Made by a program: the position numbers and the translations under genes. A stretch of 64,000 nucleotides of DNA from a virus. The notes under the pieces were generated by a model. It had not been told where the DNA came from. It was given only the letters and a program-made list of their open reading frames with translations, and did not search any database. This document shows, piece by piece, positions 23,782 to 33,592 of the stretch. The DNA is taken from the IMG/VR virus record IMGVR_UViG_3300044608_000251, positions 1 through 64,000 of that record, one strand, 5' to 3'. Positions within the stretch are counted from its first letter, which is position 1. The number at the start of each line of letters is the position of its first letter.

Positions 23782-26256
23782 TTAATCTTCAGAACTTAAA
23801 AGTCCACTACCCTTAGTACTCAAAGTTCTATATTTATTAATTGTATTTACATAGTCCATATCTACTAACTTTTTATATTGTGCATAAGCATTTTGATAAG
23901 ACTTAGTTTTTGGGTTTGCTTTTAATAAATACTGGCTAGCTTGTGGGTCTATAGCATCTAATTGCTTAAGTATAGCAACATTACCTGCGGGATTAATTAA
24001 AGCCTCTTTATGTGCTTCATCTAGTTTATAAAGTACGTTCTGATTAATTGGACCTAAACCACCACCTGTACCCGTAGCTTTAGGAATTGGGTTAAGTGTT
24101 CTGAAACCTTGTGCAAGATTCTTATAAGTATCCGATTTGTAGTGTGGTACTTTAACTTGTGCTTCAGATTCTTTAAGGCTAAGCTCACGAGCACCTCTAC
24201 GCATCTCTGGAGTCTTAAGTTCAATACCAGCCAACTTCTCAGCTCGTTTTTCTTTAGAACCTTGAATACGTTGTAATTCTTGCTCGTAACTATTTAACGC
24301 TGTCTGACCCGCAGCATTAAGATTTGCCATAAGATACGGGGATTGTCCGCCACCAAGAGCTAAACTGCCTTTAAGCAATGCGCTAATGCCTGCCATCTTT
24401 TGTGCTTTTTCATAATCCTCACCAGCACCACCAATTAAACGCTTAGCTTCTGCAAGTGCTTTATCTTCAACAGAATAATCTGTAGCAGGTAAGGTGTAAT
24501 CTAAACTCGGCATAGCAAGGTTAGCTGTAGGAGCAGCGGGAGCGCCTGAACTTGTGGCTGTTTTTGCGTTTGGATGGATAACAATATCACCAGCAGGTAA
24601 TACTGGCGCTGTTCGAAGTGCTGGAGTACCACCATAATAACCACCAGGTTGTGCATCTGCATCTGTAATAGCTTGACGTGGTGTAGTAAAGTAACTACCT
24701 AACTCTTTTAGTTTTTTAATAATACCTATGTTTGGTATTGCATAGTCTCCAAAACGACTTAAATCTTCCCTAAAAGCCGATCTACCATCGCCGCCTTGGT
24801 AAAAACGTGGTACATCACCGCCTTGTTCAAAAGCAATAATGCCACCACCAGCAAATTGTTCTGGTAAATTAGATCTAGCTACGTCAATACCTTGAGGTGC
24901 GGCTTGTGCCATTTGTTGTGGCATCATTTGCGGTTGCATTTGTGGCTGAGCTTGAGCTTGTAATTGCGACAAGATAGAACCGGGTTGTTGTGCGCCAGCT
25001 TGTATAGCTTGTTGGTTTTGTAAGTTTTGTTTTTGTTTAGCAATAGTGTTAAGTGCTAATAAAGCAGATATGTCACCTAATACATTGTTTTGCTCACTAG
25101 TATTAATAGTATCTTCTGAATAATCAGTTGGATCATTAATTACGTCACGGTTAATAGAAGCAATACCGCCAGAAGCATAGCGTTTAACTTCACCACCTTT
25201 ATTAAATGCACCAGCCATTTTACCCAAAGCGTAACTGCTAAACAACGTACCGCCAAGACCTAATATTTGTGATAAGTCATTAGGACCAGCTTGAGTTGAT
25301 TGTGTATTTTGTTGAGTGATAGGTAAACCAGACATCATGCCTTGTAAGAACTGTGTCTGTTGATAAGGGAACTGCTGTTGTTGTAAACCAAACTGATTCT
25401 TAAGTGAGAGTGCAGCCAGACGAGCTTGGGCTTCTTGAGACGCAATATTACCCAATGTACCACCAGCTTGAGTAGCACCAGCGTAACCTTGTTGTGCGCC
25501 GCCAACACCTTGTAATCCTATTTGTTGCCCTTGCATAGCGGTACCAAGTCCTTGTAAACCTACTTGCTGCCCCTGCATACCAATTTGCTGTCCTTGTAAA
25601 CCTAAGCTAGCACCAAATTGTTGAGCCTGTTGAGCCTTATCAAAAGCACTTTGTTGTCCAGTAGCTTCGATACCAGCCAAACGGTTTTGTAAACCACGGT
25701 TAGCTTCAGCTTGTTGTAATGTTAAACGGTTACCACCAAAAGCGCCAGCGCCAACGGACTGAGCCGCCATCTGAGGGGCTTGAATTTGATAGTCACGAAT
25801 TGCTTGTTGCTTCTGATAGTCCACCACGTTTTGCATGTAAGGAGACATATACTGCGCAATGGCGTTTGGATCGGTAGCTTGTTGTCCATACAGGTCTCCA
25901 GAACGGGCAGCAACTTGACCCATTGCAGAACCCATATCTCCGTACTTAGTACCTTGTGCGCCGTATTGAGCGCCTTGTTGACCGTATTGCAATGCTATTG
26001 GGGCTGTACTTAAAGACCCTCTACCACCAGCGGTAGCAAGCTCTGTTGCTGTAGCAAAACCTCCAGGAAGTTTTAATCCCGCCGCATCTACATAAGATTG
26101 GTTTAATAACTCAGGAGTTTGCTGATTAGCAACTAGACTCTGCGCTCTATTTAAGTAGTTACTAACGTATGGTTCTGCGTATGAAGATAACCCTTGGTTT
26201 GTAGTCTGTTGTGATGTAGGGCTAGAAGCTAGTCCTTTTGGATCAAAAATACCCAT
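23782..26256 (-). CDS. Gln/Gly-rich internal virion protein
   Basis: 824 residues. The N-terminal half is extremely rich in Gln, Gly and Ala. It carries near-repeats of a LQGQQIGMQGQQVGLQG unit (about residues 217-250) within a long predicted helix or coiled coil (residues 130-300). Later it contains NKGGEVKRYASGGIAS and AGGGIIAFEQGGDVPRF, short Gly-Gly peptides shared with other virion-region proteins. The C-terminus is a helical Lys-rich domain. Position beside the giant ejection protein suggests an internal core component. No enzymatic motif. Confidence 0.6.
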   Translation of the reverse strand: MGIFDPKGLASSPTSQQTTNQGLSSYAEPYVSNYLNRAQSLVANQQTPELLNQSYVDAAGLKLPGGFATATELATAGGRGSLSTAPIALQYGQQGAQYGAQGTKYGDMGSAMGQVAARSGDLYGQQATDPNAIAQYMSPYMQNVVDYQKQQAIRDYQIQAPQMAAQSVGAGAFGGNRLTLQQAEANRGLQNRLAGIEATGQQSAFDKAQQAQQFGASLGLQGQQIGMQGQQVGLQGLGTAMQGQQIGLQGVGGAQQGYAGATQAGGTLGNIASQEAQARLAALSLKNQFGLQQQQFPYQQTQFLQGMMSGLPITQQNTQSTQAGPNDLSQILGLGGTLFSSYALGKMAGAFNKGGEVKRYASGGIASINRDVINDPTDYSEDTINTSEQNNVLGDISALLALNTIAKQKQNLQNQQAIQAGAQQPGSILSQLQAQAQPQMQPQMMPQQMAQAAPQGIDVARSNLPEQFAGGGIIAFEQGGDVPRFYQGGDGRSAFREDLSRFGDYAIPNIGIIKKLKELGSYFTTPRQAITDADAQPGGYYGGTPALRTAPVLPAGDIVIHPNAKTATSSGAPAAPTANLAMPSLDYTLPATDYSVEDKALAEAKRLIGGAGEDYEKAQKMAGISALLKGSLALGGGQSPYLMANLNAAGQTALNSYEQELQRIQGSKEKRAEKLAGIELKTPEMRRGARELSLKESEAQVKVPHYKSDTYKNLAQGFRTLNPIPKATGTGGGLGPINQNVLYKLDEAHKEALINPAGNVAILKQLDAIDPQASQYLLKANPKTKSYQNAYAQYKKLVDMDYVNTINKYRTLSTKGSGLLSSED

Positions 26257-26259
26257 AAT

Positions 26260-28332
26260 TTATCCTTTTGGAAAAAATTTATTTGGATTGATTTGTTTGC
26301 CCTGCTTTGCATTACCAGTGCGGGCTTTACGAATCTGATCCATCATTTTATATAATTGCTTTGCGCCTGCATCCGTAGAACCATTACCTAAATGGCTAAC
26401 AACATCAGCAGGAACTACAAACTCACCTTCAGCTAAACGGGCGGGTTGTTGACCCCCTATTGTAGCGGGAATATGGTCACTCATACCATCACCAGGGCCT
26501 TTTAACAGGTGCCCACCGTCTGAGTAAGAACCTAAATTAGTACCCCCACCTGCGGCTAATTCGGCTATACCACCTGCAGCCATACCTCTTCTTGGATTTA
26601 TACCGTAGTTGTAAAGTAAAGGGTCAAAACCATAGTTCCCTTTAGAAGTCATATTCATAGACGCAAACGGGTTAGCAGAAGTAGGGTTATATGTAGGCAT
26701 AGTATTGCCTTGCCCAGGATTAAATGGGATATAACTTGTAGTGCTTGAAGGACCCGCAGATGGCTGGCCACCTTGACCACCGCCACCAGACATCATGTCC
26801 ATTGCCATTTTAGCGGCAAGTGCTTGTTTAGCAGTTATACCAGCTCCGCCAGCTCCACCAACTAACGCACCCGTTGTAGGCACAGTTAAACCTACAGGTA
26901 CTCCAGTACCTAATGCTCCACCAGTAATTCCAAAAGTAGTACCTGCAGCGCCTGGAGCAGTCAAAGTACCTAAAGTAGAAGATGCGCCTGGAACTGCACT
27001 AATACCAAACCCACCACCCCCTGCAGTGCTACCAAGAGCCGCACCTGGGCCAATTAATCCAGCAGCTCCCAATCCCGTGCCAGCAGCACCGACGGCAATA
27101 GCTAATGGAATCGCTGTTTCCATAAAAGAATCGAATCCACCTGACTTATTCCGATCATTATAAATAGGAACATAGTTACCGCTTTGATCCGTTAACAATT
27201 TACCTGACTTGGTATCTACAAGATTTTCACCAACAAAGGTTTTATTAATATCAACTTTTTGACCATTAATATCTATAGTGTCATCTAACGGACCTGCCGC
27301 CAAATACTCCATGTTTCTATAGCCCTTACGTACTGCGTCTGGATGAGCCTTGTATTGTTCTTTATACCAAGATTGTCCGGGAATATAATCAACTGGACTA
27401 CCATCAGCGTTTACAGTTAGTACACCGCCCTTATCATCTTGTAATAAATGTCTTTTTTGTCCACCTGCACCCGTTTCTGAATCTTGCCCAACAACCTTAG
27501 AACCAATATGAAAAAACCCTTTAGGCACCTCAAACGGCGATTCTTCTACTTGGCTACCAGTTTCGCCGTCAAAATGCGCAATACCGCCTTGATTAAAAGG
27601 GATAGAATATCTGGCGTTAACCCCGTAAGGACGTTGTCCGTTAGGCATAGCTTTCATAGCTCTGTAAGCGCTAATATCTAAATTACCAGGGCCTACCGGG
27701 GTGTTATATCCAACATCGTAAGCACCAGGCATTCCTCTAACTCCACGCTCTCCAGGAAGTGCTGCAGCTAAACCGGAAATACCAGCACGAGCCTCGCCGT
27801 CACCCATTTGTTTTTGAGCTTGTAATCTAAGCAATGCAGCTTGAATAGGGTTCATTGGGCGATCATCTAAACGTAAAGGCATATATCTTGGGTCATACTT
27901 AGGGTCACCCGCCATTGCCATAGCCCGTACTTTTAAATCTTTTTCACTTTCGGGAGTATTTTTACCACCTTGATTATTTTGCACTCCGTTTAAAAGACCC
28001 TCCATACGAGACCGGGACATTGCATTTCTAACAGGGTCATGGGCATATCCATAAGCCGGATCCATATATGCAGTATTAGGGTAACCAAAACTAGTCTGTA
28101 CACTACTACCGTCTTCTCCGTTATAACGAGCAATACCACCATCTGCAAATCTAGATACAGGTTGTCCAGTTAACGGGTTTATCGCTGGGTCATAATCAGC
28201 CATAGCGGCTTGTGCGCCTAGTGGGACTTGTGTAGGGGTAGCGTAATAACTACGGTCGATCTGACTCCCGGGGTACATACCCTTGTTCATAAAGTCGTAC
28301 TGTCCTAAATCGCCGATGCCGTTAGAAGCCAT
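26260..28332 (-). CDS. Gly-rich virion protein with duplicated GGIA motif
   Basis: 690 residues. Two copies of an FxxGGIAxxxGExGS peptide (near residues 62 and 249) precede related regions. A very Gly/Ala/Pro-rich hydrophobic stretch (about residues 410-500) could insert into or cross a membrane. The C-terminus has ATIGGQQPARLAEGEFVVPA, a short element frequent in phage internal or tail proteins, and a basic end. The third of three large proteins next to the nozzle gene, so probably an internal or ejected virion protein. Confidence 0.55.
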   Translation of the reverse strand: MASNGIGDLGQYDFMNKGMYPGSQIDRSYYATPTQVPLGAQAAMADYDPAINPLTGQPVSRFADGGIARYNGEDGSSVQTSFGYPNTAYMDPAYGYAHDPVRNAMSRSRMEGLLNGVQNNQGGKNTPESEKDLKVRAMAMAGDPKYDPRYMPLRLDDRPMNPIQAALLRLQAQKQMGDGEARAGISGLAAALPGERGVRGMPGAYDVGYNTPVGPGNLDISAYRAMKAMPNGQRPYGVNARYSIPFNQGGIAHFDGETGSQVEESPFEVPKGFFHIGSKVVGQDSETGAGGQKRHLLQDDKGGVLTVNADGSPVDYIPGQSWYKEQYKAHPDAVRKGYRNMEYLAAGPLDDTIDINGQKVDINKTFVGENLVDTKSGKLLTDQSGNYVPIYNDRNKSGGFDSFMETAIPLAIAVGAAGTGLGAAGLIGPGAALGSTAGGGGFGISAVPGASSTLGTLTAPGAAGTTFGITGGALGTGVPVGLTVPTTGALVGGAGGAGITAKQALAAKMAMDMMSGGGGQGGQPSAGPSSTTSYIPFNPGQGNTMPTYNPTSANPFASMNMTSKGNYGFDPLLYNYGINPRRGMAAGGIAELAAGGGTNLGSYSDGGHLLKGPGDGMSDHIPATIGGQQPARLAEGEFVVPADVVSHLGNGSTDAGAKQLYKMMDQIRKARTGNAKQGKQINPNKFFPKG

Positions 28333-28366
28333 AGTAATCCCTGATAATCTGTGTGAATTTTAACAT

Positions 28367-28687
28367 TTAAACCTTGACTTTCAAAACATTAGCGTTGGCT
28401 GTATCCATATATACATCTCCTACCCGTAGGTAGACCAAATCAGACTGTGTAGGTATGCTAACCACTCTAGCCCCTGTAACCACGTTAGCTTGACTAAAAT
28501 TCAATGCTGCAATAATCCTAGGGTCACCGTTTACCACATTACGCTGGGTAGACATAGAGCTTGGCCCAGGATTGTCTAATTGATTAAAATATAGGCGTAA
28601 AGTAGCATTAAGTTGTTCTTGGTATTGCTGGCTGTATTCCGTAGGAGCCGCAGGTAAGTTAGGGTTTTTAGTGGTTCCAGTACTCAT
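28367..28687 (-). CDS. Small virion-region protein
   Basis: 106 residues, Asn/Gln-rich N-terminus and a beta-like C-terminal half (VYLRVGDVYMD). It overlaps the nozzle gene by four bases, so is co-translated with it. It may be a nozzle or fibre partner. No family recognised. Confidence 0.5.
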   Translation of the reverse strand: MSTGTTKNPNLPAAPTEYSQQYQEQLNATLRLYFNQLDNPGPSSMSTQRNVVNGDPRIIAALNFSQANVVTGARVVSIPTQSDLVYLRVGDVYMDTANANVLKVKV

Positions 28688-30837
28688 CTTCTACCATCCG
28701 GTCTAATATCAATACGTGGAGTACCCATCTGCCAAGACACGCCCAGCCCATCCGAGTAAATCCGCATCGCCATTTGACGACCACGAAGCCGGGTATAGAC
28801 CTGTCCTGTAAACTCTTGAATTGTGTATACAGGAACTGTACTAAAGTTATCAGCACTTTGAACGGGGTTTATATCTGCCGTATTATAGTTTGTACCGCTG
28901 TTCTGGCGTGGACGCAACTGCATCGTTACCGTAGGCTGGTTTACGTTTGAGCCGTTAAAGTTAATATCAGGCAACATCCGCCATACATAACCAAAGTTAT
29001 GCCCATCCCCAATATCAAAGTCCGAAGATTGAACATAGGAAACAATAGGTACTGTCGTTGCGGTAGAAGAGTCATCATTACCAAGTTCGTGGTAAATAAT
29101 AGTTCCTGTTGGATTTCCAAGCTCATCAACACCGTTAATAAATGCGCCCATAGGATTTTGTCTAATACCAGAATCTAACCAAGAAGTGCGGTTTAAAGAA
29201 CCGTAATACCATACACGGTCTAAGTAGTTATAGATTACATACTTATCAACCACAGTGCTATTTACGGAACAATAATACCACCAGATTTCATTAAATCCTT
29301 CGTTAGATCCACAAGTTACTTGCCATGATTGGTCTTTATTAATATCGGCAAAAACATACTGACGTAGTGCGCAAGGCAATGTTTCTACACGACCAGAGTA
29401 CATATAGAACTTATCAGCACCCATCCAGTAACTAACACCATTCACCGTAATAATAGAGTTTGGACCCATAATTGAGATGTTATCCATCAATACAGTAAAG
29501 CCCCATACATACGGAGGTCCAAGATACTGCATAGAATAAATAGTAGAGTCAGTAAGAACTAAGATTTCTTGGCGGGTAAAAATAGACGTTACAATAAAAG
29601 AACCGTGTGATAGTCGGAACTCACCAGCCTGATTAGTAATCTCAGGTTCCCATTGGTAGGGGTTTTCTTGGTCAGACCAACGTACCAGCATAGGATCAAA
29701 TGGTGTTAATGGGTCTGCAGGGTTGTAGGAGTTAGCCCCCATAGCAATAACAAAACGTTGAATATCAGAAGACACCACTTCATTAGTAGCGTTTGGAACC
29801 CATTGCCCGCTAGTAGCTACTGCTACGTTAGCCAAAGACGCTAAAGATTGACCCCTAAACTGCGTACCTAAAGCTGCATCCCAATAATATATCTGCCCAC
29901 CACGAGGAGCAAAGACTAAATCCTCACCAAAGTTATCTGCAGACCATAAGCGAAGTTGTGAACCTACTGTTTGCGGTGCAGCATTACCCCAACCGTAAAA
30001 ACTCCAAGGACCAGCACCCCAACCATTACCAAACGTAAATACATCCAGACCTACAGGAACTAGGTAGTCAACCGTAATGTTATTGCCCCCACCAGCATCT
30101 ACTTTCGACGTAGTAAAGGTAATATTAGTAAGATTTGTATCTGCTGTAGTTAAAGCTGGAGCATACCAATAGCTTGTCCCATATTCAAATACTTGATGTT
30201 CTTGATTAATAACGTTTGCAGTTAACCCACCAACGGCTGTACAGTTGGACATAATTAAAAAGTCTCTAGTGTTAGAAACGTTATTAGCATCAAAGAATTG
30301 GAAGTATCCGCTTGCTATGTTAGCACCAGCAGTATGGGTTGCAGCAGTTGTATTATTAAATCCACGAACACAATCAACAGCTACGTTTGCCGTAATAGTA
30401 TTATAGTAAATCTGCTCGCTATCAATCTTCATTACCCCAGCTTGAGGTGCAAAATAAGCGGCATTTGTTAGCGAGATTGTAGTTGTGTTAATTGTGACAT
30501 TAGCTACTAAAGTTGTAAATCCTGTAGAGATAGTGTTGTTATAGGTTGTTCTACCAATAATAGGTGTAATGTCATAATAGAAACCACCAGACTCAACATA
30601 GAATTTAAGGTTTGTGCCAATACCAAGGTAGTTAAATCCAGCCAAAGTAGCCCAGTTCCAAATAGAACGAGCAACACCTAAGAATCTATTAGCACTTAGC
30701 CGAATCCAACCACCTAGCTTTTCTGGAAAGCCAGAACGAAACCGAATTTTATCGCCGTCAAAATACCCACCCTCATTGCTGTAATCGGTGCCTTCTCGGT
30801 TTAAACCAGGTCGTAATTGTATTTTTTGTAATGGCAT
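28684..30837 (-). CDS. Tail nozzle / packaged-DNA stabilisation protein
   Basis: 717 residues. The N-terminus LRPGLNREGTDYSNEGG followed by YFDGDKIRFRSGFPEKLGGW is typical of the phage stabilisation family (P22 gp10 group), which forms the nozzle closing the short tail after DNA packaging. The rest is beta-rich, with SWFxYGxxG-like segments around residues 276-300. It marks this as a podovirus tail. It is followed by small and large internal proteins and preceded by the lysis genes. Confidence 0.8.
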   Translation of the reverse strand: MPLQKIQLRPGLNREGTDYSNEGGYFDGDKIRFRSGFPEKLGGWIRLSANRFLGVARSIWNWATLAGFNYLGIGTNLKFYVESGGFYYDITPIIGRTTYNNTISTGFTTLVANVTINTTTISLTNAAYFAPQAGVMKIDSEQIYYNTITANVAVDCVRGFNNTTAATHTAGANIASGYFQFFDANNVSNTRDFLIMSNCTAVGGLTANVINQEHQVFEYGTSYWYAPALTTADTNLTNITFTTSKVDAGGGNNITVDYLVPVGLDVFTFGNGWGAGPWSFYGWGNAAPQTVGSQLRLWSADNFGEDLVFAPRGGQIYYWDAALGTQFRGQSLASLANVAVATSGQWVPNATNEVVSSDIQRFVIAMGANSYNPADPLTPFDPMLVRWSDQENPYQWEPEITNQAGEFRLSHGSFIVTSIFTRQEILVLTDSTIYSMQYLGPPYVWGFTVLMDNISIMGPNSIITVNGVSYWMGADKFYMYSGRVETLPCALRQYVFADINKDQSWQVTCGSNEGFNEIWWYYCSVNSTVVDKYVIYNYLDRVWYYGSLNRTSWLDSGIRQNPMGAFINGVDELGNPTGTIIYHELGNDDSSTATTVPIVSYVQSSDFDIGDGHNFGYVWRMLPDINFNGSNVNQPTVTMQLRPRQNSGTNYNTADINPVQSADNFSTVPVYTIQEFTGQVYTRLRGRQMAMRIYSDGLGVSWQMGTPRIDIRPDGRR

Positions 30838-30843
30838 TTGGGT

Positions 30844-31356
30844 TTACCCTAACATTCTTAATGATTCTACTTTTACTTCATTTACTCGGCGTTCCCAACC
30901 TTTACCAAAAGTAGGCCAAGTATTAAGAGACTTTAGGAATTGTAAACGAGCATTACAGAAGTCTTCTATAAGATTAGTTGGATCCGCCTGATTTACGGCA
31001 GCCATAGTAGCTGGGCCAATACCACCGTCAACAGTAACCCCAACACAACCCTGCAACAGTTTAACGGCACGCCCGACCCCGGAATTAACAGCGCAGTCAA
31101 AAACAGCGTAGTCAAGACCAGATACAAACTCATCAGCTCTGCAAGCATCCCAGTATTTCCTTTTATATAAAGGTGCTACATCATCAGGAGTTAAGGCTCT
31201 CATCTGCTTCTCATCTACAGGATGACCCACCCAGCTTTCCCATACTTTAGCAGTAACTCCCAAGTTAGTCATGCCACCCGGATCAGACGGGTGGTTTACA
31301 AACCCACCCTCGTGGACAAGCAGTTTTTTTAAACAAGCGTCAAAATTACTTAGCAT
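30844..31356 (-). CDS. Endolysin, glycosyl hydrolase 108 family
   Basis: 170-residue lysozyme-like muramidase that cuts peptidoglycan glycan chains. LLVHEGGFVNHPSDPGGMTN holds the family's catalytic Glu in EGG (E16), followed by NLGVT and KRKYWDACRAD. The C-terminal part (VDGGIGPATMAAV) is the peptidoglycan-binding segment usual in GH108 proteins. No signal peptide, so release depends on the holin. It overlaps the spanin gene by 11 bases within a compact lysis cassette. Confidence 0.9.
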   Translation of the reverse strand: MLSNFDACLKKLLVHEGGFVNHPSDPGGMTNLGVTAKVWESWVGHPVDEKQMRALTPDDVAPLYKRKYWDACRADEFVSGLDYAVFDCAVNSGVGRAVKLLQGCVGVTVDGGIGPATMAAVNQADPTNLIEDFCNARLQFLKSLNTWPTFGKGWERRVNEVKVESLRMLG

Positions 31357-31765
31357 TAAAAATGCCTATTTGTTCATTGAGCCATGCCTGTAAAGAAACC
31401 AGTTGCTGCGTAGTTATCGCACATTTTTCAATAAATTGAGGGTCGGTGGGGGTTCCATCAGTAGGGCTGGTGGTGTTGGAAATTGTGCCTGTTTGACTGC
31501 TACTGGAGAGGCGCACCCCACCATAAGTAGACTTAATAAGAGCAAGCTTGTTTTGATAGTCATTTTTTACCTTTTCATTTACTTGGAAAGCTTCTTTAGC
31601 TTTGTAGAGATTAATCATTTCCTGTTCTTTAGCTTGTGCTTCAGCTTTAGATACATAGGCATCATATTTTACAGATTGATACTTTCCGTAGCCTATGCCA
31701 CCAACAGCCGCCAAAGATAGGGCTGCATAAATATAAAACTGAATTGGTATTGTTAGTCCGAACAT
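31346..31765 (-). CDS. i-spanin (Rz-like)
   Basis: 139 residues. One N-terminal membrane segment (about residues 8-26, FYIYAALSLAAVGGIGYG) is followed by a charged coiled-coil stretch (AEAQAKEQEMINLYKAKE) and a Ser/Thr-rich part. This is the layout of inner-membrane spanins that join to an outer-membrane partner and fuse the membranes at lysis. A lipoprotein gene is nested inside it in another frame, as in lambda Rz/Rz1. Between holin and endolysin. Confidence 0.8.
   Translation of the reverse strand: MFGLTIPIQFYIYAALSLAAVGGIGYGKYQSVKYDAYVSKAEAQAKEQEMINLYKAKEAFQVNEKVKNDYQNKLALIKSTYGGVRLSSSSQTGTISNTTSPTDGTPTDPQFIEKCAITTQQLVSLQAWLNEQIGIFNAK
31414..31563 (-). CDS. o-spanin lipoprotein (Rz1-like), nested in Rz gene
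   Basis: 49 residues, entirely inside the i-spanin gene in a different frame. It starts MTIKTSLLLLSLLMVGCASP: a lipoprotein signal peptide with the lipobox MVGC, so Cys17 would be lipidated, and then a short Pro-rich chain (FPTPPALLMEPPPT). This is the typical shape of Rz1. A ribosome binding site AAAAGG precedes the ATG. It would sit in the outer membrane and bind the i-spanin. Too short for most gene callers. Confidence 0.8.
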   Translation of the reverse strand: MTIKTSLLLLSLLMVGCASPVAVKQAQFPTPPALLMEPPPTLNLLKNVR

Positions 31766-31968
31766 TATTTTTTATCCAATGGCATCGTTGTTACAAAACG
31801 CAAAATAGCAACCACAATCCCAATACTGATAAGTACAACACCATATAGTCTTGGATCAATAAGTTTTTCAACATAGCTAAAGTTATCATAAACAACTCCT
31901 AAAATAACCAACGCAAGAGAGAACCACATGGTCTTTGAGTGCATAGCACCCACTGTCTTGCGCCTCAT
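31765..31968 (-). CDS. Holin-like membrane protein
   Basis: 67 residues from ATG just after the preceding stop; a Met eight residues later is also possible. Two hydrophobic segments (MWFSLALVILGVVY and YGVVLISIGIVVAILRF) are separated by a short polar loop, followed by TTMPLDKK. The pattern of two helices with LRFxTTxPL at the end is typical of a common phage holin group. Its position, directly before the spanins and endolysin, supports the role. Confidence 0.75.
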   Translation of the reverse strand: MRRKTVGAMHSKTMWFSLALVILGVVYDNFSYVEKLIDPRLYGVVLISIGIVVAILRFVTTMPLDKK

Positions 31969-31969
31969 A

Positions 31970-32182
31970 CTACCAAGTGATACCAATAACAGGCACCGAA
32001 GTAACTGCAACCGCTACATGTTGTTCAGGGCTAGATAAGTCTGCGCCGCAGTCATTGCATACCTTGTTAAAAAGTTCAGCTTCGTCTACATCCCGACTGC
32101 AATTAGGGCAATAGATTTCAACCTTAGTTGCTACTTCCGTAACGTCCGAAGAAAGTTCTTTAGCTTGTTGTTCAATAATCAT
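31970..32182 (-). CDS. Zinc-ribbon small protein
   Basis: 70 residues with CPNC (about residue 25) and CNDC (about residue 42), a clear two-knuckle zinc ribbon. A short beta-like tail follows. It overlaps the fibre gene start by four bases, between fibre genes and the lysis cassette. Function unknown. Confidence 0.6.
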   Translation of the reverse strand: MIIEQQAKELSSDVTEVATKVEIYCPNCSRDVDEAELFNKVCNDCGADLSSPEQHVAVAVTSVPVIGITW

Positions 32183-33582
32183 GCTGTGTAGGTCCCAGAA
32201 ACGGTGTATTTGAGAATAGTATTTGCTCCAGAAATAGTAATTGTTGGAGCGCCTGTAGTAGTTCCGCTATAGCTTGCAGTAGGTACGGAAACAACAATAA
32301 CTCCTGAACCACCAGAAAAGTTACCGCCACCCGCACCGCCACCAGTATTTACACTACCATTATTACCTGCAGTACCACCACCGCCAATACCTCCAGCCGC
32401 CGCACTACTACCACCGCCACCGCCGCCACCGCCTGAGTAGTAAACATTTGAACCAGTAAGCGTGTTTAAAAAGCCAGCACCACCAGCACCTGCTACTGAG
32501 TCGCTAACTGAAGTTGCTCCAACTGCAGCGCCACCGCCACCGCCACCACTGCAAAATGTTTGACCACCACCACCAGCAAACCCTTGTCCTGATATGCCAG
32601 CACCGCCAGCACCTGCTAATGTAGGGTCAGCACCACCAGAACCGCCACCGCCGCCAGAACCACCAGCAGAACCGTTTGCTCCATAAGCTGAAGTACCAGT
32701 TTGACCACCAGCGCCGCCGCCAGTTGCTATATCAACGCCTGTAATAGAAGAATTAGTACCTGCGCCGCCAATACCGGTTCCACCACCGCCAATCACCATA
32801 GTGTAAGTAGCGCCGGGTGTTACTGAAAGGGAGCTAGCTTTAAATCCACCACCGCCACCACCACCACCAGCAGCATTAACAAAACCACCAGCACCGCCAC
32901 CAGCTACAATTAAATAGTTAATGGTATACACGCCCTGTGGGAACGTTTGGAATCTAACCCATGTACCATTTGAATAGCCTTCATAAATTGCTAATTCGCT
33001 GTTGTAACGCAATATTCCATTTTGCCCTGTAGCGGAACGAGATGCTGTATTTCCAGTTGGTAAAAAGATTTGCCCAGTACTTGAGTTAGCAAAAAGGTTT
33101 GCGCCAAAAGTAGCCTGATTCAAAACAACTAAGTTTTTACCTACAGAAGCATTACCTGTAACAGTTAAGTCGCCATCAATATAGTTAAACTGTGTAGCAC
33201 TAAAAATGTTTGTTCCGTCGCAGAAAATGACTTCACTTGCAGCATTAGCTATGGCAACACCGTTTCCACCAGAGGTTTTAAGAGTTACAGTAGCATTAGA
33301 AAAATTACGAACAATATAGACTTTTTCTACTGCTGGAACAATAACGTTACATGGGGCGGCTAATAACCCACCAAAAACTAATACAGCGTTACGAGCCTCA
33401 TCTGGCAAACCATTAAAGTCAGTTAAAGTGTAGTTACCAACTAAAGTAATGGATTGAACCCCAGCAATGGCTTGTTCAAGTAACGTACCAAGGTTAGTAT
33501 TAGTGGTCGTACCCCAAGTTCCGGCTTGTTCGCCGTTACCAATAAGTTCTAATCCGAGTGAGGTTGAATAGGTTGATGGCAT
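32179..33582 (-). CDS. Tail fibre with Gly-rich adhesin tip
   Basis: 467 residues. The N-terminal part (LGLELIGNGEQAGTWGTTTN, NLGTLLEQAIAG) is a known short fibre or baseplate-attachment domain. After a beta-rich stalk, residues from about 225 form a Gly-rich domain (GGGAGG, GGGGGGF, GGAGG repeats) like polyglycine-helix adhesins at fibre tips, which set receptor choice. Its last 35 residues are nearly the same as those of the protein encoded at 37262-38140. Confidence 0.75.
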   Translation of the reverse strand: MPSTYSTSLGLELIGNGEQAGTWGTTTNTNLGTLLEQAIAGVQSITLVGNYTLTDFNGLPDEARNAVLVFGGLLAAPCNVIVPAVEKVYIVRNFSNATVTLKTSGGNGVAIANAASEVIFCDGTNIFSATQFNYIDGDLTVTGNASVGKNLVVLNQATFGANLFANSSTGQIFLPTGNTASRSATGQNGILRYNSELAIYEGYSNGTWVRFQTFPQGVYTINYLIVAGGGAGGFVNAAGGGGGGGGFKASSLSVTPGATYTMVIGGGGTGIGGAGTNSSITGVDIATGGGAGGQTGTSAYGANGSAGGSGGGGGSGGADPTLAGAGGAGISGQGFAGGGGQTFCSGGGGGGAAVGATSVSDSVAGAGGAGFLNTLTGSNVYYSGGGGGGGGSSAAAGGIGGGGTAGNNGSVNTGGGAGGGNFSGGSGVIVVSVPTASYSGTTTGAPTITISGANTILKYTVSGTYTA

Positions 33583-33592
33583 TTGTTTTCCT

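Noticed and set aside
26795-27163. 122-residue Pro-rich plus-strand frame
   Set aside because: Antisense of the Gly/Ala-rich part of the 690-residue protein; Gly codons read as Pro on the other strand.
31403-31720. 105-residue plus-strand frame opposite the spanin gene
   Set aside because: No ribosome binding site; the minus strand already encodes both spanins here.
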